From assembly GCA_000403295.2 (NCBI GenBank), contig KE159613.1:7008-53316 (forward strand): 46,309 nt of DNA. The letters are read 5' to 3'. Source of the DNA: Lachnospiraceae bacterium M18-1. GTDB taxonomy: Bacteria; Bacillota; Clostridia; Lachnospirales; Lachnospiraceae. Below the pieces are notes generated by a model. It was not told where the DNA came from. It saw only the letters and a program-made list of their open reading frames with translations, and ran no database searches. Within the stretch, counting starts at the first letter, position 1. Every line of letters starts with the position of its first letter. The translations under genes and the position numbers were made by a program. Shown piece after piece: positions 17,869 to 27,472 of this stretch.

Positions 17869-19966
17869 TCTTTTCCCACCTTTCTAATGGTTCGTTGAGC
17901 ACTTCCGTTCCCGGGAGTACAAATCTTCCGTTCTTCAACAGTATAATTCTTTTTCCTTCTTTTGTCACTACGCTGATTTCATCCAGCTCCTCATAGGGAA
18001 TCGTGATGTCCGTATGACACTGGAAATAAGCCTTCTCCGGATCTTCCTTCCGAAGCACGGAAATGGAATTGTCCTTCGCCACGATCTCCTTCCCGTTGGG
18101 GTTATATACCCTTATATCCTCGCTCCAGCTGTAGCAGGTATCGCCTACCGCAAAGTGCGGGCCTGTCTTCTCCGCAATGAGGATCGGCAGCTTCTCTTCG
18201 ATCTGATATTTTCTTCCCGCCACATAAGCGGTGGTATTCGTCCCAATCGCAAACTCCCCCAGCGGCAGCGTCGGATGGTTATGAAGGACGTTGTCACTGA
18301 CATATTTCCGGTTGTCTTCTTCATTCTCAAAGTTGGAGCAGGTGTAGTCCGTAATCCTGCCGTCCTGAAATCTCAGCTTCAAATCTTTATATTGCAGTTC
18401 GTTCAGATACACCCTGCTCACGTGCAGAACCCCTTCTGTCCCTTCCAGGACCGGAGAGGTGAAAATCTCGCCTACCGGAATATTCACATCCGCCACACAG
18501 TTTTCAAAAATGGTCTCTTTCTCCGGATCCTCCAAACGGTAGAGCTGCACCCTGATATCGGTCTCATTTTTTCCTTTTCCAAGTATATGGACATACTGCC
18601 CCTGATCCAGTGCATCGATCATCCTCTGCTGTACGGTCTCATACAGCCTGGCGTCCAGGGTATTGATCCGGATAACTTCGTCAAAGATCTCCGCATACTG
18701 CTCCCCGATCTCCGGAACAGGAAACGCAATAATCGTGAAGCTCCGTTCCTCCCCTTTAATAAACTGATTCGTAATCTGTCCGGACCGGCTGTCATACTGG
18801 AGGGATAACTCCCTCTGTGCTTCCGTATAGCTGTTGGCTTCCTTTTTCACCTCCGGAGAAAATGGCTTCTCTCCAAATGTCTCGATCAGAGCCGGGCCTG
18901 CATACTGCGCCGCCTGTCTCCTGCTCTCCTCATATACGTGCCGGAGCACGTCCAGCTTCCGATCCATATATCTTTTGTCCAGGAACAGCGCCTCGTCCTG
19001 GCGGTGATCGTAGTCGTACTGCTTATTCGCGGAAGCGCCCCAGAAGCCGGTCTTTCTTTGTCCGCGTTTTGTCACTACGCCGGAAGCCGCACGATAGATG
19101 ACCGGGGCCAGACCCATTTTTTCGAAATTTTCGATCGCCAGCTTGACTACCCTTTCAAATCCCAGACGATACCGTATATCTACCACCGATTTTTTAGATA
19201 GGTCCTTTCCCGTATTGATAAAACCGATCCGATAGCCTTCTGTATAGACGTCCGCCATCTTTTTCAGCGTTTCCAGCGGAAGACTCCTCAGATGTCTGGC
19301 GGTGCCCAGCTCATTTTCCGTAATATATTCCCCGAATCGGTACAGATAACGCTCATCGTCCAGATCCTCACAGAGGATCACATCCGCCGCAAAGGACTGC
19401 ATGGGATAAAGCTGCTCCTCAATCCGCTCCGTCAGAAAGATGTCGCAGTAATCGCTGGCATACCAGTAAAAGATATCCTTTATACTCTCTGTTGTCGGAA
19501 TACCGCCTTCAAAATGGTTGTACACCTGGATCAGCAGTTCATTCAGGATCGTCAGGTAATCGGGCCTGCATTCAAACGCGAAGGCAATGCCGCCGCGGAG
19601 TTCTGCATACAGGAAGCTTAAGAGCTTTCCCCACTCTTCCCCAAATACAGCCCCGGCGTATGCCGGATTTGCATAGCTTTTTTCATAATGCTCCGGCAGG
19701 ATGTCCGCATACAGCGCATGATTCCCTTCCTGCAGCCTGCCCAGGCTAAGCCTGCGCCAGGAGCCGTCCATAATCTGCCGGGAGATCTCCGCCAGTTGCA
19801 GGGCAAAGCCCGCCATCTGCCGGAAATATTCCCGGAAAGGCTCTGCCGTAGTTTCCTCTGCCTGCATCTCCTTCAGCCTTGCAACCGACAGGTCATATCT
19901 TTCCTGATATCCTTCTTTTTCAGACTCCGGTGCTCCCTCCGGAACCTGCCCTTGGTTTTCACTCAT
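17837..19966 (-). CDS. M29-family aminopeptidase with long N-terminal extension
   Basis: The C-terminal part (about residues 300-709) is a thermophilic-type M29 metallo-aminopeptidase. Candidate dinuclear metal ligands and catalytic residues are all visible: Glu500 in VGEIFTSP, Glu571 in LGEFAIGTN, His604 in PHFAVGDTCY, and His651 and Asp653 in CHTD. Standard M29 enzymes (AmpS, AmpT) have about 410 residues. Here roughly 300 extra residues at the N-terminus, predicted largely helical, have no function that I recognise. It would release N-terminal amino acids from peptides in the cytoplasm. The gene overlaps purE and abuts the small membrane-protein gene by 4 bp. Confidence 0.82.
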   Translation of the reverse strand: MSENQGQVPEGAPESEKEGYQERYDLSVARLKEMQAEETTAEPFREYFRQMAGFALQLAEISRQIMDGSWRRLSLGRLQEGNHALYADILPEHYEKSYANPAYAGAVFGEEWGKLLSFLYAELRGGIAFAFECRPDYLTILNELLIQVYNHFEGGIPTTESIKDIFYWYASDYCDIFLTERIEEQLYPMQSFAADVILCEDLDDERYLYRFGEYITENELGTARHLRSLPLETLKKMADVYTEGYRIGFINTGKDLSKKSVVDIRYRLGFERVVKLAIENFEKMGLAPVIYRAASGVVTKRGQRKTGFWGASANKQYDYDHRQDEALFLDKRYMDRKLDVLRHVYEESRRQAAQYAGPALIETFGEKPFSPEVKKEANSYTEAQRELSLQYDSRSGQITNQFIKGEERSFTIIAFPVPEIGEQYAEIFDEVIRINTLDARLYETVQQRMIDALDQGQYVHILGKGKNETDIRVQLYRLEDPEKETIFENCVADVNIPVGEIFTSPVLEGTEGVLHVSRVYLNELQYKDLKLRFQDGRITDYTCSNFENEEDNRKYVSDNVLHNHPTLPLGEFAIGTNTTAYVAGRKYQIEEKLPILIAEKTGPHFAVGDTCYSWSEDIRVYNPNGKEIVAKDNSISVLRKEDPEKAYFQCHTDITIPYEELDEISVVTKEGKRIILLKNGRFVLPGTEVLNEPLERWEKNAEGRNCNGQ

Positions 19967-20337
19967 TTCTTAACTCCTCCACAAAAAATAATGATCAGGC
20001 TGAGCAGGATCAGTATATTTGCAGCAATCCCAAGCCTGCAAAAAATATACCGCTTCTCCCTCTCCCGCAGTCCTTTTACACCTGCCCTTACTCCCAGGGC
20101 AGAAAATATCATTGCCAGTATACCGAATCCACCGATAAATCCCGCGGCCGCACCGTGCTTCCAGTACGCGATCCCCACTGCCCCTATGAGAAGCAGAAAA
20201 GAGCCGGAAGCATACCAGCAGGAATGCGCGCCCATGTGGGAATATTTCATAGGGGCCTGTCCATACTTCCTGGTCGCCCGCTGTTTTCTCCCCCTGTCAC
20301 GAATCCGCTTTTTTGTATAGTTTGCGCTTCTGGCCAT
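19963..20337 (-). CDS. Small membrane protein (DUF6142-like)
   Basis: A 124-aa protein with a basic N-terminus (RDRGRKQRATRKYG) and three predicted transmembrane helices. AAGGAGAAAG before ATG 20337 supports the start, although this overlaps the VanZ-like gene by 41 bp. Function is unknown. The DUF6142 label is a tentative recollection. The gene ends 4 bp into the aminopeptidase start, consistent with one operon. Confidence 0.65.
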   Translation of the reverse strand: MARSANYTKKRIRDRGRKQRATRKYGQAPMKYSHMGAHSCWYASGSFLLLIGAVGIAYWKHGAAAGFIGGFGILAMIFSALGVRAGVKGLREREKRYIFCRLGIAANILILLSLIIIFCGGVKK

Positions 20338-20788
20338 AATACTTTCTCCTTATGATATTGCAGATCAGAAATAAAATGTATCCCAGAATACCTCCCAGCG
20401 TATTCAGCAGGAGGTCATCCACGTCAAAGCTTCCGACCCTGGCAAATAGCTGGAATACCTCCACGCCAAGACTCAGGGCAAAGCTGTAGAACATTGTCTG
20501 GAAAAATCCTCTGCACGTGCTTGCCATGGATATGAAAAATCCATATGGCACGAAAATCAGGATATTCCCGAACAGATTTGCAAATACGGCGAATGCCCCC
20601 AGCTCCTCCCTGTATTCGATAAAGCGCATGATTTCCTTAAACAGCACCAGATTATACCGGTATCCCTGGGATGGCTCCGTGCGTCCGTACCACTCCGCAA
20701 AGCACAAAAAATACACCAGAAATGCAATATAAAGTACGAACATTACTTTTCCAAGAATGCGGTACTTTCTAACTTCTCTCTGACTCAA
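20297..20788 (-). CDS. VanZ-like family membrane protein
   Basis: A 163-aa protein with four to five membrane helices. NLVLFKEIMRF, FGNILIFVPYGFF and the DVDDLLLNTLGGILGY segment are typical of VanZ-like proteins. VanZ itself gives low-level teicoplanin resistance, but chromosomal members have no agreed function. Lies between the 49-aa protein and the DUF6142-like gene on the same strand. Confidence 0.85.
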   Translation of the reverse strand: MSQREVRKYRILGKVMFVLYIAFLVYFLCFAEWYGRTEPSQGYRYNLVLFKEIMRFIEYREELGAFAVFANLFGNILIFVPYGFFISMASTCRGFFQTMFYSFALSLGVEVFQLFARVGSFDVDDLLLNTLGGILGYILFLICNIIRRKYYGQKRKLYKKADS

Positions 20789-20837
20789 AATAATACTCCT
20801 TCAGATTGTCTTCCGGCCGGCCCGGCCGGGCGTCCCC

Positions 20838-20987
20838 TTAAAATGTGATCTCTCCCCGATGCTTCAAAAGCCTTGCGCCGTTCACGATTGTAATCACTCC
20901 GGATGTGATACCGATCACGATCATAACGATTCCAAATGCAATATTCATCCCTCCGGACGACGTCATTGTTTTGTATGCTCTCTCCAT
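20838..20987 (-). CDS. 49-aa single-helix membrane protein
   Basis: A short ORF with AGGAGC 8 bp before ATG. The protein begins MERAYKTMTSSGGMN, has one strongly hydrophobic helix (about 16-37) and a short basic tail ending LLKHRGEITF. It sits between pyrE and the VanZ-like gene on the same strand. Its function is unknown. The good ribosome binding site, membrane helix and fit in the operon argue that it is real. Confidence 0.65.
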   Translation of the reverse strand: MERAYKTMTSSGGMNIAFGIVMIVIGITSGVITIVNGARLLKHRGEITF

Positions 20988-21020
20988 AAAATAATGCTCC
21001 TTTGCTGATTGTCTGCGTTT

Positions 21021-21698
21021 TTACTTCACACCATATGTATTATAATATGCATCGATCGCTGATTTTAATGTATCGTCGATCACGATTTGTCCGCCGCATT
21101 CCTGATCGTACAGGCGCTCCACGACCTCTTCCATGGTCACGATCGCCGCGGTGTCAAATCCGTAAAGCTCCCTGATCTCATCCAGCGCACTCTTCTGTCC
21201 GCCTTTTCCAACTTCCATGCGGTTCAGGGATACGATCAGCCCCTTCACCTCCACATCAGCCTGGGCTTTCAGGATGGGGAAGGTTTCCTCGATAGACTTA
21301 CCGGACGTGGTCACATCCTCAATGATCACCACCCGGTCGCCGTCCTTGAGCTTACTTCCCAGCAGGATCCCCGTGTCTCCGTGATCCTTTGCCTCCTTCC
21401 GGTTGGAACAGTACCGTACATCCTTGCCGTACAGCCTGCTGATTGCGATCGTCGTCGCCACGGACAAGGGAATCCCCTTGTATGCAGGCCCGAACAGTAC
21501 ATCAAAATCCAGCCCGTAATTATCATAAATCGCTTTTGCATAGTATTCCCCAAGCTTCTGGAGCTGGGTGCCTGTCACATAAGCGCCCGCATTCATAAAA
21601 AACGGAGATTTTCTGCCGCTCTTTAACGTGAAGTCACCGAATTGGAGCACTTTGCTTTCCACCATAAATTCAATAAATTCTTTCTTATAGCTCTCCAT
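21021..21698 (-). CDS. pyrE: Orotate phosphoribosyltransferase
   Basis: A 225-aa PyrE that converts orotate and PRPP to OMP in pyrimidine synthesis. The PRPP-binding motif is VVIIEDVTTSGKS (about 121-133); GPAYKGIPL and the catalytic-loop KEAKDHGDTG are also present. AGGAGGAG precedes the ATG. No other pyr genes are in the window. A promoter and a long leader of about 185 nt lie upstream. Confidence 0.95.
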   Translation of the reverse strand: MESYKKEFIEFMVESKVLQFGDFTLKSGRKSPFFMNAGAYVTGTQLQKLGEYYAKAIYDNYGLDFDVLFGPAYKGIPLSVATTIAISRLYGKDVRYCSNRKEAKDHGDTGILLGSKLKDGDRVVIIEDVTTSGKSIEETFPILKAQADVEVKGLIVSLNRMEVGKGGQKSALDEIRELYGFDTAAIVTMEEVVERLYDQECGGQIVIDDTLKSAIDAYYNTYGVK

Positions 21699-21890
21699 GA
21701 TCCTGCTTCTCCTCCTCTTTGAATGTGTATCTGTTCAGTACCTTTACTCATGCGCACACAGCCCCGCTCTTCTGAACAGTTACAGAAATGTTTTTTATCC
21801 CTGCCGGGCAGTTACAATGTTTTACCTGCTGTTTTCTCTCAAAATACTTTTCCAAATCTTCTCTGATCGTCCTGTACGAAACGTCACCTC

Positions 21891-21919
21891 ATTCTAACAT
21901 AACATTTCCAAAATAACAA
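21891..21919 (-). promoter_or_regulatory. Sigma-A type promoter for pyrE
   Basis: On the minus strand TTGTTA and TAGAAT are spaced by exactly 17 bp. The predicted transcript would have about 185 nt of leader before pyrE, long enough for attenuation control. Confidence 0.6.
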
Positions 21920-21957
21920 TTATGAAACAGGATTTTGCGGTTAAATTTCTCACCAAT

Positions 21958-22038
21958 AGTTACAGTTCACTGCCTAACCGGCCGTGAACTGTAACTACCA
22001 ATATAACTATACACGGCCTGACCGGCCGCTCATAGTTA
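21958..22038. repeat. Two adjacent palindromes between pyrE and the transglycosylase gene
   Basis: AGTTACAGTTCAC (21958-21970) pairs perfectly with GTGAACTGTAACT (21984-21996). A second stem, TAACTAT (22004-22010) with ATAGTTA (22032-22038), encloses two GGCC blocks and overlaps the stop codon of the transglycosylase gene. They could act as terminators on the minus strand. The GTGAAC-GTAAC motif recurs at 28.8-29.0 kb. Confidence 0.6.
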
Positions 22039-22761
22039 CGGCATCTGCCGAATCTGCTCTGCCTCTTCCCGCGTGATCACGTGATGCCTGACCATGCTCT
22101 GAAGCACCACGTCAATCCTCCGTGCGGCCAGTTCCTGGCTGATATCCGGGGAATACATGGAGGGCGCGTTGGGCACTCCGGCGAGCATAGCGGCCTCATA
22201 GTCCGTCACCTCTGCGGGCAGCTTCCCAAAGTACCCCATAGACGCCGCATAGACGCCCTCATAACCGCTGCCGAAATTGGCTGTATTGACATACAGTTCA
22301 AAGAGTTCCTCCTTGGTATAGTTCTTTTCCATATCATATGCCGCAAATACCTCCGCTGCTTTTCGTTCCATTTTCTTTTCCTGCGTAAAAAGCATATTTT
22401 TTGCAAGCTGCTGTGTGATAGTGCTTCCGCCTTCCACAAAGGACATTTCCCGGATATCCGTCCACGCGGCGCGCACGACTGCGATCGGGTCAATCCCCGG
22501 ATGGGACATGAACCGATGGTCCTCCACGGATATGACGGCGTCTATATAAAAGTCCGACATCTCGGAAAAGGCCGTAAAGTTTTCCATTGCACGGATCTCC
22601 TCCACCCGTTCTTCGATTGAAGTCTGAGATATGGCATCCTGATACATCCGGTATCCCTTCACCCCGAAAAACGCGCAGACTGCCGCTGCCATACATACAA
22701 AAAGCAATAGCAGGCTGAATATAAATTTTCGAACAGGATGCCTCTTTTTCACTCTTCTCAA
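22036..22761 (-). CDS. Monofunctional peptidoglycan transglycosylase, GT51
   Basis: A 241-aa protein with a cytoplasmic basic N-terminus, one transmembrane helix (about 14-35) and a GT51 glycosyltransferase domain. The catalytic glutamate is in VEDHRFMSHPGID; the second motif is GGSTITQQLAKN; KNYTKEELFELYVN follows. It polymerises lipid II into glycan strands outside the membrane. There is no transpeptidase domain. It lies 88 bp downstream of the ABC permease on the same strand, so it may belong to the same cell-envelope stress regulon. Confidence 0.9.
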   Translation of the reverse strand: MRRVKKRHPVRKFIFSLLLLFVCMAAAVCAFFGVKGYRMYQDAISQTSIEERVEEIRAMENFTAFSEMSDFYIDAVISVEDHRFMSHPGIDPIAVVRAAWTDIREMSFVEGGSTITQQLAKNMLFTQEKKMERKAAEVFAAYDMEKNYTKEELFELYVNTANFGSGYEGVYAASMGYFGKLPAEVTDYEAAMLAGVPNAPSMYSPDISQELAARRIDVVLQSMVRHHVITREEAEQIRQMP

Positions 22762-22789
22762 TGTATTGTCAATTCCTTTCCGTATTTTT

Positions 22790-22856
22790 GACCTGCCGGT
22801 TGTTACTATTGTGTGAAGTGGCTGTAAATCGTAACTGCTGATTCCGGCGTCAGGTC
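22790..22856 (-). terminator. Hairpin between ABC permease and transglycosylase genes
   Basis: GACCTG with CAGGTC, CCGG with CCGG and GTTAC with GTAAC pair in order to form an interrupted stem. It overlaps the stop codon of the permease gene and lacks a clear T-tract, so it may be an attenuator or processing site rather than a terminator. Confidence 0.4.
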
Positions 22857-25444
22857 ATTTCATCTCGCAATGCGTCAATGATGTTTTCTTTTCTGATCTT
22901 ACTTACAGCATACATCATTGTGACGAATATTACAAGGAATACACTCAGAACACTGATTCCCACACTGGTCCATGGCAAGATAAATCTTGTATCGTCCGTC
23001 GACATAGTCCTGATGATCAGCACGGAAGCGAGCAGTGACAGAGGGATTCCAACCGCCAGCGCCTTGATGCCATAGAGCGCGCACTCAAAACGCATCATTT
23101 TATTAAAAGCTTTATCCGACATTCCCACGGAACGCAGCATCGCCAGCTCCCGCCTGCGCAGCTTGATGTTGGTTGAAATCGTATTGAACACATTGGCTGC
23201 TGCGATCAGTGAGATCAGAGTAATAAAAATATAGGCAAATACATTGGCTATAAAGAGATAATTCCGAACCTGCTCAAATGCCTCCGTACTGTTCAGCAGC
23301 GTATAGGAACATGAAATTCCTTCTGACACAAGGATCCTGCGCATTTCGTCCTCAACCTGGGATGCATTGTCCACGTAAAAGCACATCCCTTTGACCCGCA
23401 GTTCTGCGGAGCTCCCGGAGGGTACGAGCGTTTCCTTTGCCGACCATGGCGCAAGTATTTCAAAAGTGTAGGGGAGGCGCTCCGGATCCGGGCCATCCGC
23501 ATCTATAGACGGCGGAATGTCAGGCGGCACAAACTCCGCCGTCGTTATGCTGACATTCTGCGCCTGACCAGCTGTCCCATCTGTCATTATCGGAGAAACG
23601 GCAAGCTCCATGGTCGTATTTTGGAACAGGTCCGCAAGGTCCCCGGCTCCTTTTACGTCATCGCTGTCGTCGTTGATCTTGGCAACGGCGATCCGTTTCC
23701 CGTTTTGTCCCATATACTCTGCCGCCGGCAGTCCCAGTCCTTCCACCATGTCCTGATAAAAGACATCGTCAAAAAAATGCACTTCCAGCAGAAGCTCCTG
23801 ATCCTCTTCATCGAACCGGCGGCTCAGCGCTCCCCAATAATCGTCGCTAAGAACGTCCGGCGGAACCGTACAGGTGAAGCGGATCGCCGCCCTGCAGGAA
23901 CTTTCTGAAATGCCGGGTATCTTTTTCAGTTTTTCATAGAGACGGAACAGTTCTTCATCCTCCATCTCCTGCGTTCCGAAGCCGATGTCATAATCAGATA
24001 CCGTTTTTAACCCGTCCGCTGACAGCCGCATGGATTCGATCAGAGCGTTGGCAGATACAAACAGCACGATACTCAAAACCAGTGAAAACACGATACTGCG
24101 GTAACGCTTCCTGTTTCTTTTGAAGTTTTTCAGGGCAAGTGTTCCTTCCAGACCGTATAAACGCTGCCGGCTCTGCGGGATCTCCATCGCCCCGGATTCT
24201 ACTTTGATCTCGTTGGTCTGCCGGATACATTCCATCACCGTCAGCCTCACCGCTTTTTTGGCCGGCAGCCAGGCTGAGATTAAGATCGTAATCAGACTTA
24301 CCGCTGTCGAACCGGCCAGCGCGGGAGCAGATACCTTGATAGTCAGCGGAACGCCTGTGTAAAGGATAGCCCCAAACTGACCGGATACTATGGAGATTAC
24401 TCCACGGATACATCCAAGGCCTGCCAGGATGCCGACTGGTATCCCCGCCGCGCCGATGCAGAGTCCTTCAAAAAGAACGGAATTGCGCAGCTGCTTTTCC
24501 GTAGCCCCCACAGAAGCAAGTACCCCGATTTCCCGGATGCGCTCATTCAGTGATATGCTGAAAGAATTATAGATCAGAAAAACCGAACCGGCCATGATGA
24601 TCGCAAGAACAATTCCTCCGAAAGAATATAAAAATGCCATGAATACTTTGTCCGACTGCCTGTCTGAGATTCCCATGACACGCAGCACGTCATAGTTCAG
24701 CATGCACGGATGCGTGCCTTTTACCTTTTCCACATAGGAATATACTTTCCGCATAGAATCCAGGGTAACAAACAGGGTGAGCGGATTGGGACTGTCCGTG
24801 GTTTCTGTCTTTGTGATCAGCGTACATCCCGGAGACTCCTCAGACTCAAACACCGGAGTCCTGCTGATTCCGACAACCGTATAGGTTTTCTCCTTCCGCG
24901 GCAGAAAGGTTTCGGCTCCGGCCATGTATGGATCGGCCTGGCTCAGTTCCTGCTCTCCTCTCATCCGGCTTCCCACCGTAAGTTCCAGCGTGCTGCCCGT
25001 TGTGCCGGATAAACCGCACTCTTTCAAGGCGCTTCCGGATAGAAGAATCTCCCCCTCATTTTCCGGGAGCCGTCCCGAGAGCAGTGTGATTGGCAGTGCT
25101 TCGAATGTTTCTTCCTGAAATCCGGCGATAAACAGATAGGGTCTGTCAGGATTGGTCCCGCTCTCCGGCTCTGCATAGCCGATATTTTCAAAAGTCACTG
25201 TGTCCGTGACCTCTTTATCGCCCGAACGCTCCTGCACGAAGGATTCGTCTGTGTTGAAAAACGCGGCGCTCCATCTGCCATATTTCTGTATGGCTCCTCT
25301 CGCCATATAATCCAGAAGCGATACGCCGAAGGTGGTCACTCCAGTGATCATCACGGTTGACAGTATCACACCGATGATGGTTACAAAGGTCCGTGTACGG
25401 TTCTTTTTCAGCCCCTCCAGGGCAATTTTATGAAAGATATTCAT
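22850..25444 (-). CDS. ABC transporter permease, FtsX/MacB family
   Basis: An 864-aa permease. The N-terminus LKKNRTRTFVTIIGVILST is typical, followed by a large extracytoplasmic domain, three helices at about 270-390, a second unit (helix near 440-465), a second outer domain and three C-terminal helices ending RKENIIDALRDEMT. It overlaps the ATPase gene by 4 bp (ATGA), so the two are translationally coupled. With the two-component genes upstream it forms a Bce/Mac-like module for sensing or resisting an envelope-active compound; the substrate is not known. Confidence 0.9.
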   Translation of the reverse strand: MNIFHKIALEGLKKNRTRTFVTIIGVILSTVMITGVTTFGVSLLDYMARGAIQKYGRWSAAFFNTDESFVQERSGDKEVTDTVTFENIGYAEPESGTNPDRPYLFIAGFQEETFEALPITLLSGRLPENEGEILLSGSALKECGLSGTTGSTLELTVGSRMRGEQELSQADPYMAGAETFLPRKEKTYTVVGISRTPVFESEESPGCTLITKTETTDSPNPLTLFVTLDSMRKVYSYVEKVKGTHPCMLNYDVLRVMGISDRQSDKVFMAFLYSFGGIVLAIIMAGSVFLIYNSFSISLNERIREIGVLASVGATEKQLRNSVLFEGLCIGAAGIPVGILAGLGCIRGVISIVSGQFGAILYTGVPLTIKVSAPALAGSTAVSLITILISAWLPAKKAVRLTVMECIRQTNEIKVESGAMEIPQSRQRLYGLEGTLALKNFKRNRKRYRSIVFSLVLSIVLFVSANALIESMRLSADGLKTVSDYDIGFGTQEMEDEELFRLYEKLKKIPGISESSCRAAIRFTCTVPPDVLSDDYWGALSRRFDEEDQELLLEVHFFDDVFYQDMVEGLGLPAAEYMGQNGKRIAVAKINDDSDDVKGAGDLADLFQNTTMELAVSPIMTDGTAGQAQNVSITTAEFVPPDIPPSIDADGPDPERLPYTFEILAPWSAKETLVPSGSSAELRVKGMCFYVDNASQVEDEMRRILVSEGISCSYTLLNSTEAFEQVRNYLFIANVFAYIFITLISLIAAANVFNTISTNIKLRRRELAMLRSVGMSDKAFNKMMRFECALYGIKALAVGIPLSLLASVLIIRTMSTDDTRFILPWTSVGISVLSVFLVIFVTMMYAVSKIRKENIIDALRDEMT

Positions 25445-26205
25445 GACCGCTCCACCTGCCTTTCGCTCCCCGCGTTATCGCTGTCCGGGCGCGTTCCTTT
25501 TCTGTCAGGGATTTTGGCAGCAGACGTTGTCTGCCGTTCATCCTGCAGGATCATCCCGTCTGAAATACGGATGATCCGGTCTGCCTGAAGGGCAATATTT
25601 TTGTCGTGGGTGACCAGAATCAGGGTCTGTCCGTATTCCTTGTTGCTCTTTTTTAAGAGCTTTACGATCTCATGTCCGTTCCGGCTGTCCAGGCTTCCGG
25701 TGGGCTCGTCGGCCAGCATCAGCTGGGGCGCGTTCATCAGGGCGCGTCCGATAGCCACACGCTGCTGCTGGCCGCCGGAAAGCTGGTTGGGAAGATGGTT
25801 CTGGCGGTCCTCCAGACCAAGCAGATGCAGCAATTCATCCAGCCGTTCTCTGTTTACCTTCCGTCTGTCCATCAGCACCGGCAGAGTGATATTTTCCACC
25901 ACGTTAAGAGTGGGGATCAGATTGTGGAACTGATAGATCAGCCCTACCTGGCGTCTTCGAAAGATAGCCAGCTTTTCACTGCTCTGGCCGTATACATCCT
26001 GCCCGTTCAGGTAGATCTTTCCCTTCGTAGGCACGTCTACCCCGGCAATGGCATGGAGCAGCGTGCTTTTTCCTGAACCGGAAGATCCGATGATCGCGGT
26101 AAATCCGCCTTTTTCAATCGTAAGCGAAACGCCGTTCAACGCGATGACCTGATTTTCGTCCCTGCCATAGAACTTGTATAAATTTTCGACTTTCAAAAAA
26201 TCCAT
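25441..26205 (-). CDS. ABC transporter ATP-binding protein (MacB/LolD-type)
   Basis: A 254-aa ATPase. Walker [10 protein letters not shown] (40-48), [15 protein letters not shown] signature and [12 protein letters not shown]alker B are all intact. ATG 26205 has AGGAGG 8 bp upstream; the longer frame from 26289 would put the start in the promoter region. The last about 30 residues form a charged tail beyond the core fold. It energises the permease encoded by the overlapping gene. The promoter upstream carries three direct repeats that probably bind the response regulator. Confidence 0.92.
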   Translation of the reverse strand: MDFLKVENLYKFYGRDENQVIALNGVSLTIEKGGFTAIIGSSGSGKSTLLHAIAGVDVPTKGKIYLNGQDVYGQSSEKLAIFRRRQVGLIYQFHNLIPTLNVVENITLPVLMDRRKVNRERLDELLHLLGLEDRQNHLPNQLSGGQQQRVAIGRALMNAPQLMLADEPTGSLDSRNGHEIVKLLKKSNKEYGQTLILVTHDKNIALQADRIIRISDGMILQDERQTTSAAKIPDRKGTRPDSDNAGSERQVERS

Positions 26206-26352
26206 GATATGAACCTCCTTTATCCATAGACGCTCCATTTTGGATTTCTTCCGCCTCCTCCGCCTTGTCCTGACAAAATATTCAGACACATATTACTTAA
26301 AATGAATGCAGCGATGTACTCGAAAGAAATATCCGCTTCTGAGCATACCTCT

Positions 26353-26405
26353 ATCTTAGGATTCCATACTTACATTTTCGTGACTATTTTGTGAGAGATT
26401 CGTCA
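26353..26405 (-). promoter_or_regulatory. ABC operon promoter with three 11-bp operator repeats
   Basis: On the minus strand TGACGAATCTC, TCACAAAATAG and TCACGAAAATG follow one another without gaps (26405 to 26373). A -10-like TAAGAT (26358-26353) lies about 14 bp beyond the last repeat, so the repeats cover the -35 region. Direct repeats with one-helical-turn period over a weak -35 are characteristic of activation by OmpR-family regulators. The regulator is probably the one encoded at 27459-28145. Confidence 0.6.
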
Positions 26406-26482
26406 CATTCCAAAGTTCTCCGCCTTGCTTGGCAGGTTATTACCGCAAACTTTACAATCCTGTGGCTCAAAGCAGAAAGTCG

Positions 26483-27472
26483 TTATTTTGGAAAACGGAT
26501 AATGAAAACCGCGCCGCCCCGGGGATGGTTTTCTGCAGTAACCGTACCGCCCTGCCGGGTGATGATCGTCCTGCAGAGCGCAAGTCCAATCCCATATCCC
26601 GCCGCTCTTGAGTTTTTTCCCCGGTAAAATCGCTCGAACAACGATGCGAGTTCTTTTTCTTCAAACCCTGTCCCGCTGTCATGAACCGTAAGTTCCGTAT
26701 ACAGCGGGTTGTCCTCACAGACAATTTCAATCTGCCCATGATCGCCGGCGTTTTCCATACAATTTTTCAAAATATTCTGAATCGCCTCTGCCAGCCAGTC
26801 TGAATCCCCCTGGATTTGAATCCCCTCCGGTACCTCCGCCTGCAGTGCGATATTGTGCAGCTCCATCGGAATCAGAAGCGGGCGGAGGGCCGTATTTACC
26901 AGTTCCCGCATATCCACCGGTCTGCTCTGGAATACCACGATGCCTGCATCCAAACGTGACAGCTTTAATAAAGAAGTAATCAGCCAGTCCATCCGCACCA
27001 GGAGTTCTTCCATCTCCTGCAGCAATTCCCTGCGATCTGCTTCCTCTGGTTCATTTTCCAGCAGTGACAGGATCAGGTTCACGGAGGTCAGCGGAGTGCG
27101 AAGCTGATGGGCGATATCCGCCAGCGAATCGGCAAGATTTTCCTTTTCTTTTTTCAGCGCGGCATTTTGTTCCCGAATGCGCAGTGTCATTTTTGTGATC
27201 TCACTCTGCAGGATAGAAAGTTCACCCTCCTTGGATTCGCTGATGAACAGGTAGTCTGTATTATGCAGCACCATGTCAATCTGTTCCGAAATCTCTGCAA
27301 TGCTTTGATACCGCGCCCTGGTAAATACGTAGAACAGGATTCCAAAGGCTGAGGCAGACAGGACGGCAAGCACCCCAGCCCGCCCGCCGATCAGAAATCC
27401 AGCCATCCCGGAAACTCCTCCGATCACCAAAAAACAAACGGCAAACTGCCGATACTCTTTATTTCGAAGCAT
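26483..27472 (-). CDS. Sensor histidine kinase
   Basis: A 329-aa kinase with two transmembrane helices close together at the N-terminus (about 9-28 and 33-51) and almost no extracellular loop, as in intramembrane-sensing kinases. The phosphoacceptor is His122 in IAHQLRTPL, the N-box is QNILKNCMENA and the G-boxes are DSGTGF and GYGIGLAL. It overlaps the regulator gene by 14 bp. The nearly loop-free sensor suggests that it senses through a partner, probably the large outer domain of the ABC permease, as in BceS/BceAB. That link is inference. Confidence 0.9.
   Translation of the reverse strand: MLRNKEYRQFAVCFLVIGGVSGMAGFLIGGRAGVLAVLSASAFGILFYVFTRARYQSIAEISEQIDMVLHNTDYLFISESKEGELSILQSEITKMTLRIREQNAALKKEKENLADSLADIAHQLRTPLTSVNLILSLLENEPEEADRRELLQEMEELLVRMDWLITSLLKLSRLDAGIVVFQSRPVDMRELVNTALRPLLIPMELHNIALQAEVPEGIQIQGDSDWLAEAIQNILKNCMENAGDHGQIEIVCEDNPLYTELTVHDSGTGFEEKELASLFERFYRGKNSRAAGYGIGLALCRTIITRQGGTVTAENHPRGGAVFIIRFPK

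Noticed and set aside
21700..21884. PyrR-binding attenuator in the pyrE leader
   Set aside because: GATCAGAGAAGATT only loosely resembles the PyrR anti-antiterminator loop, and no clear terminator/antiterminator pair could be drawn.
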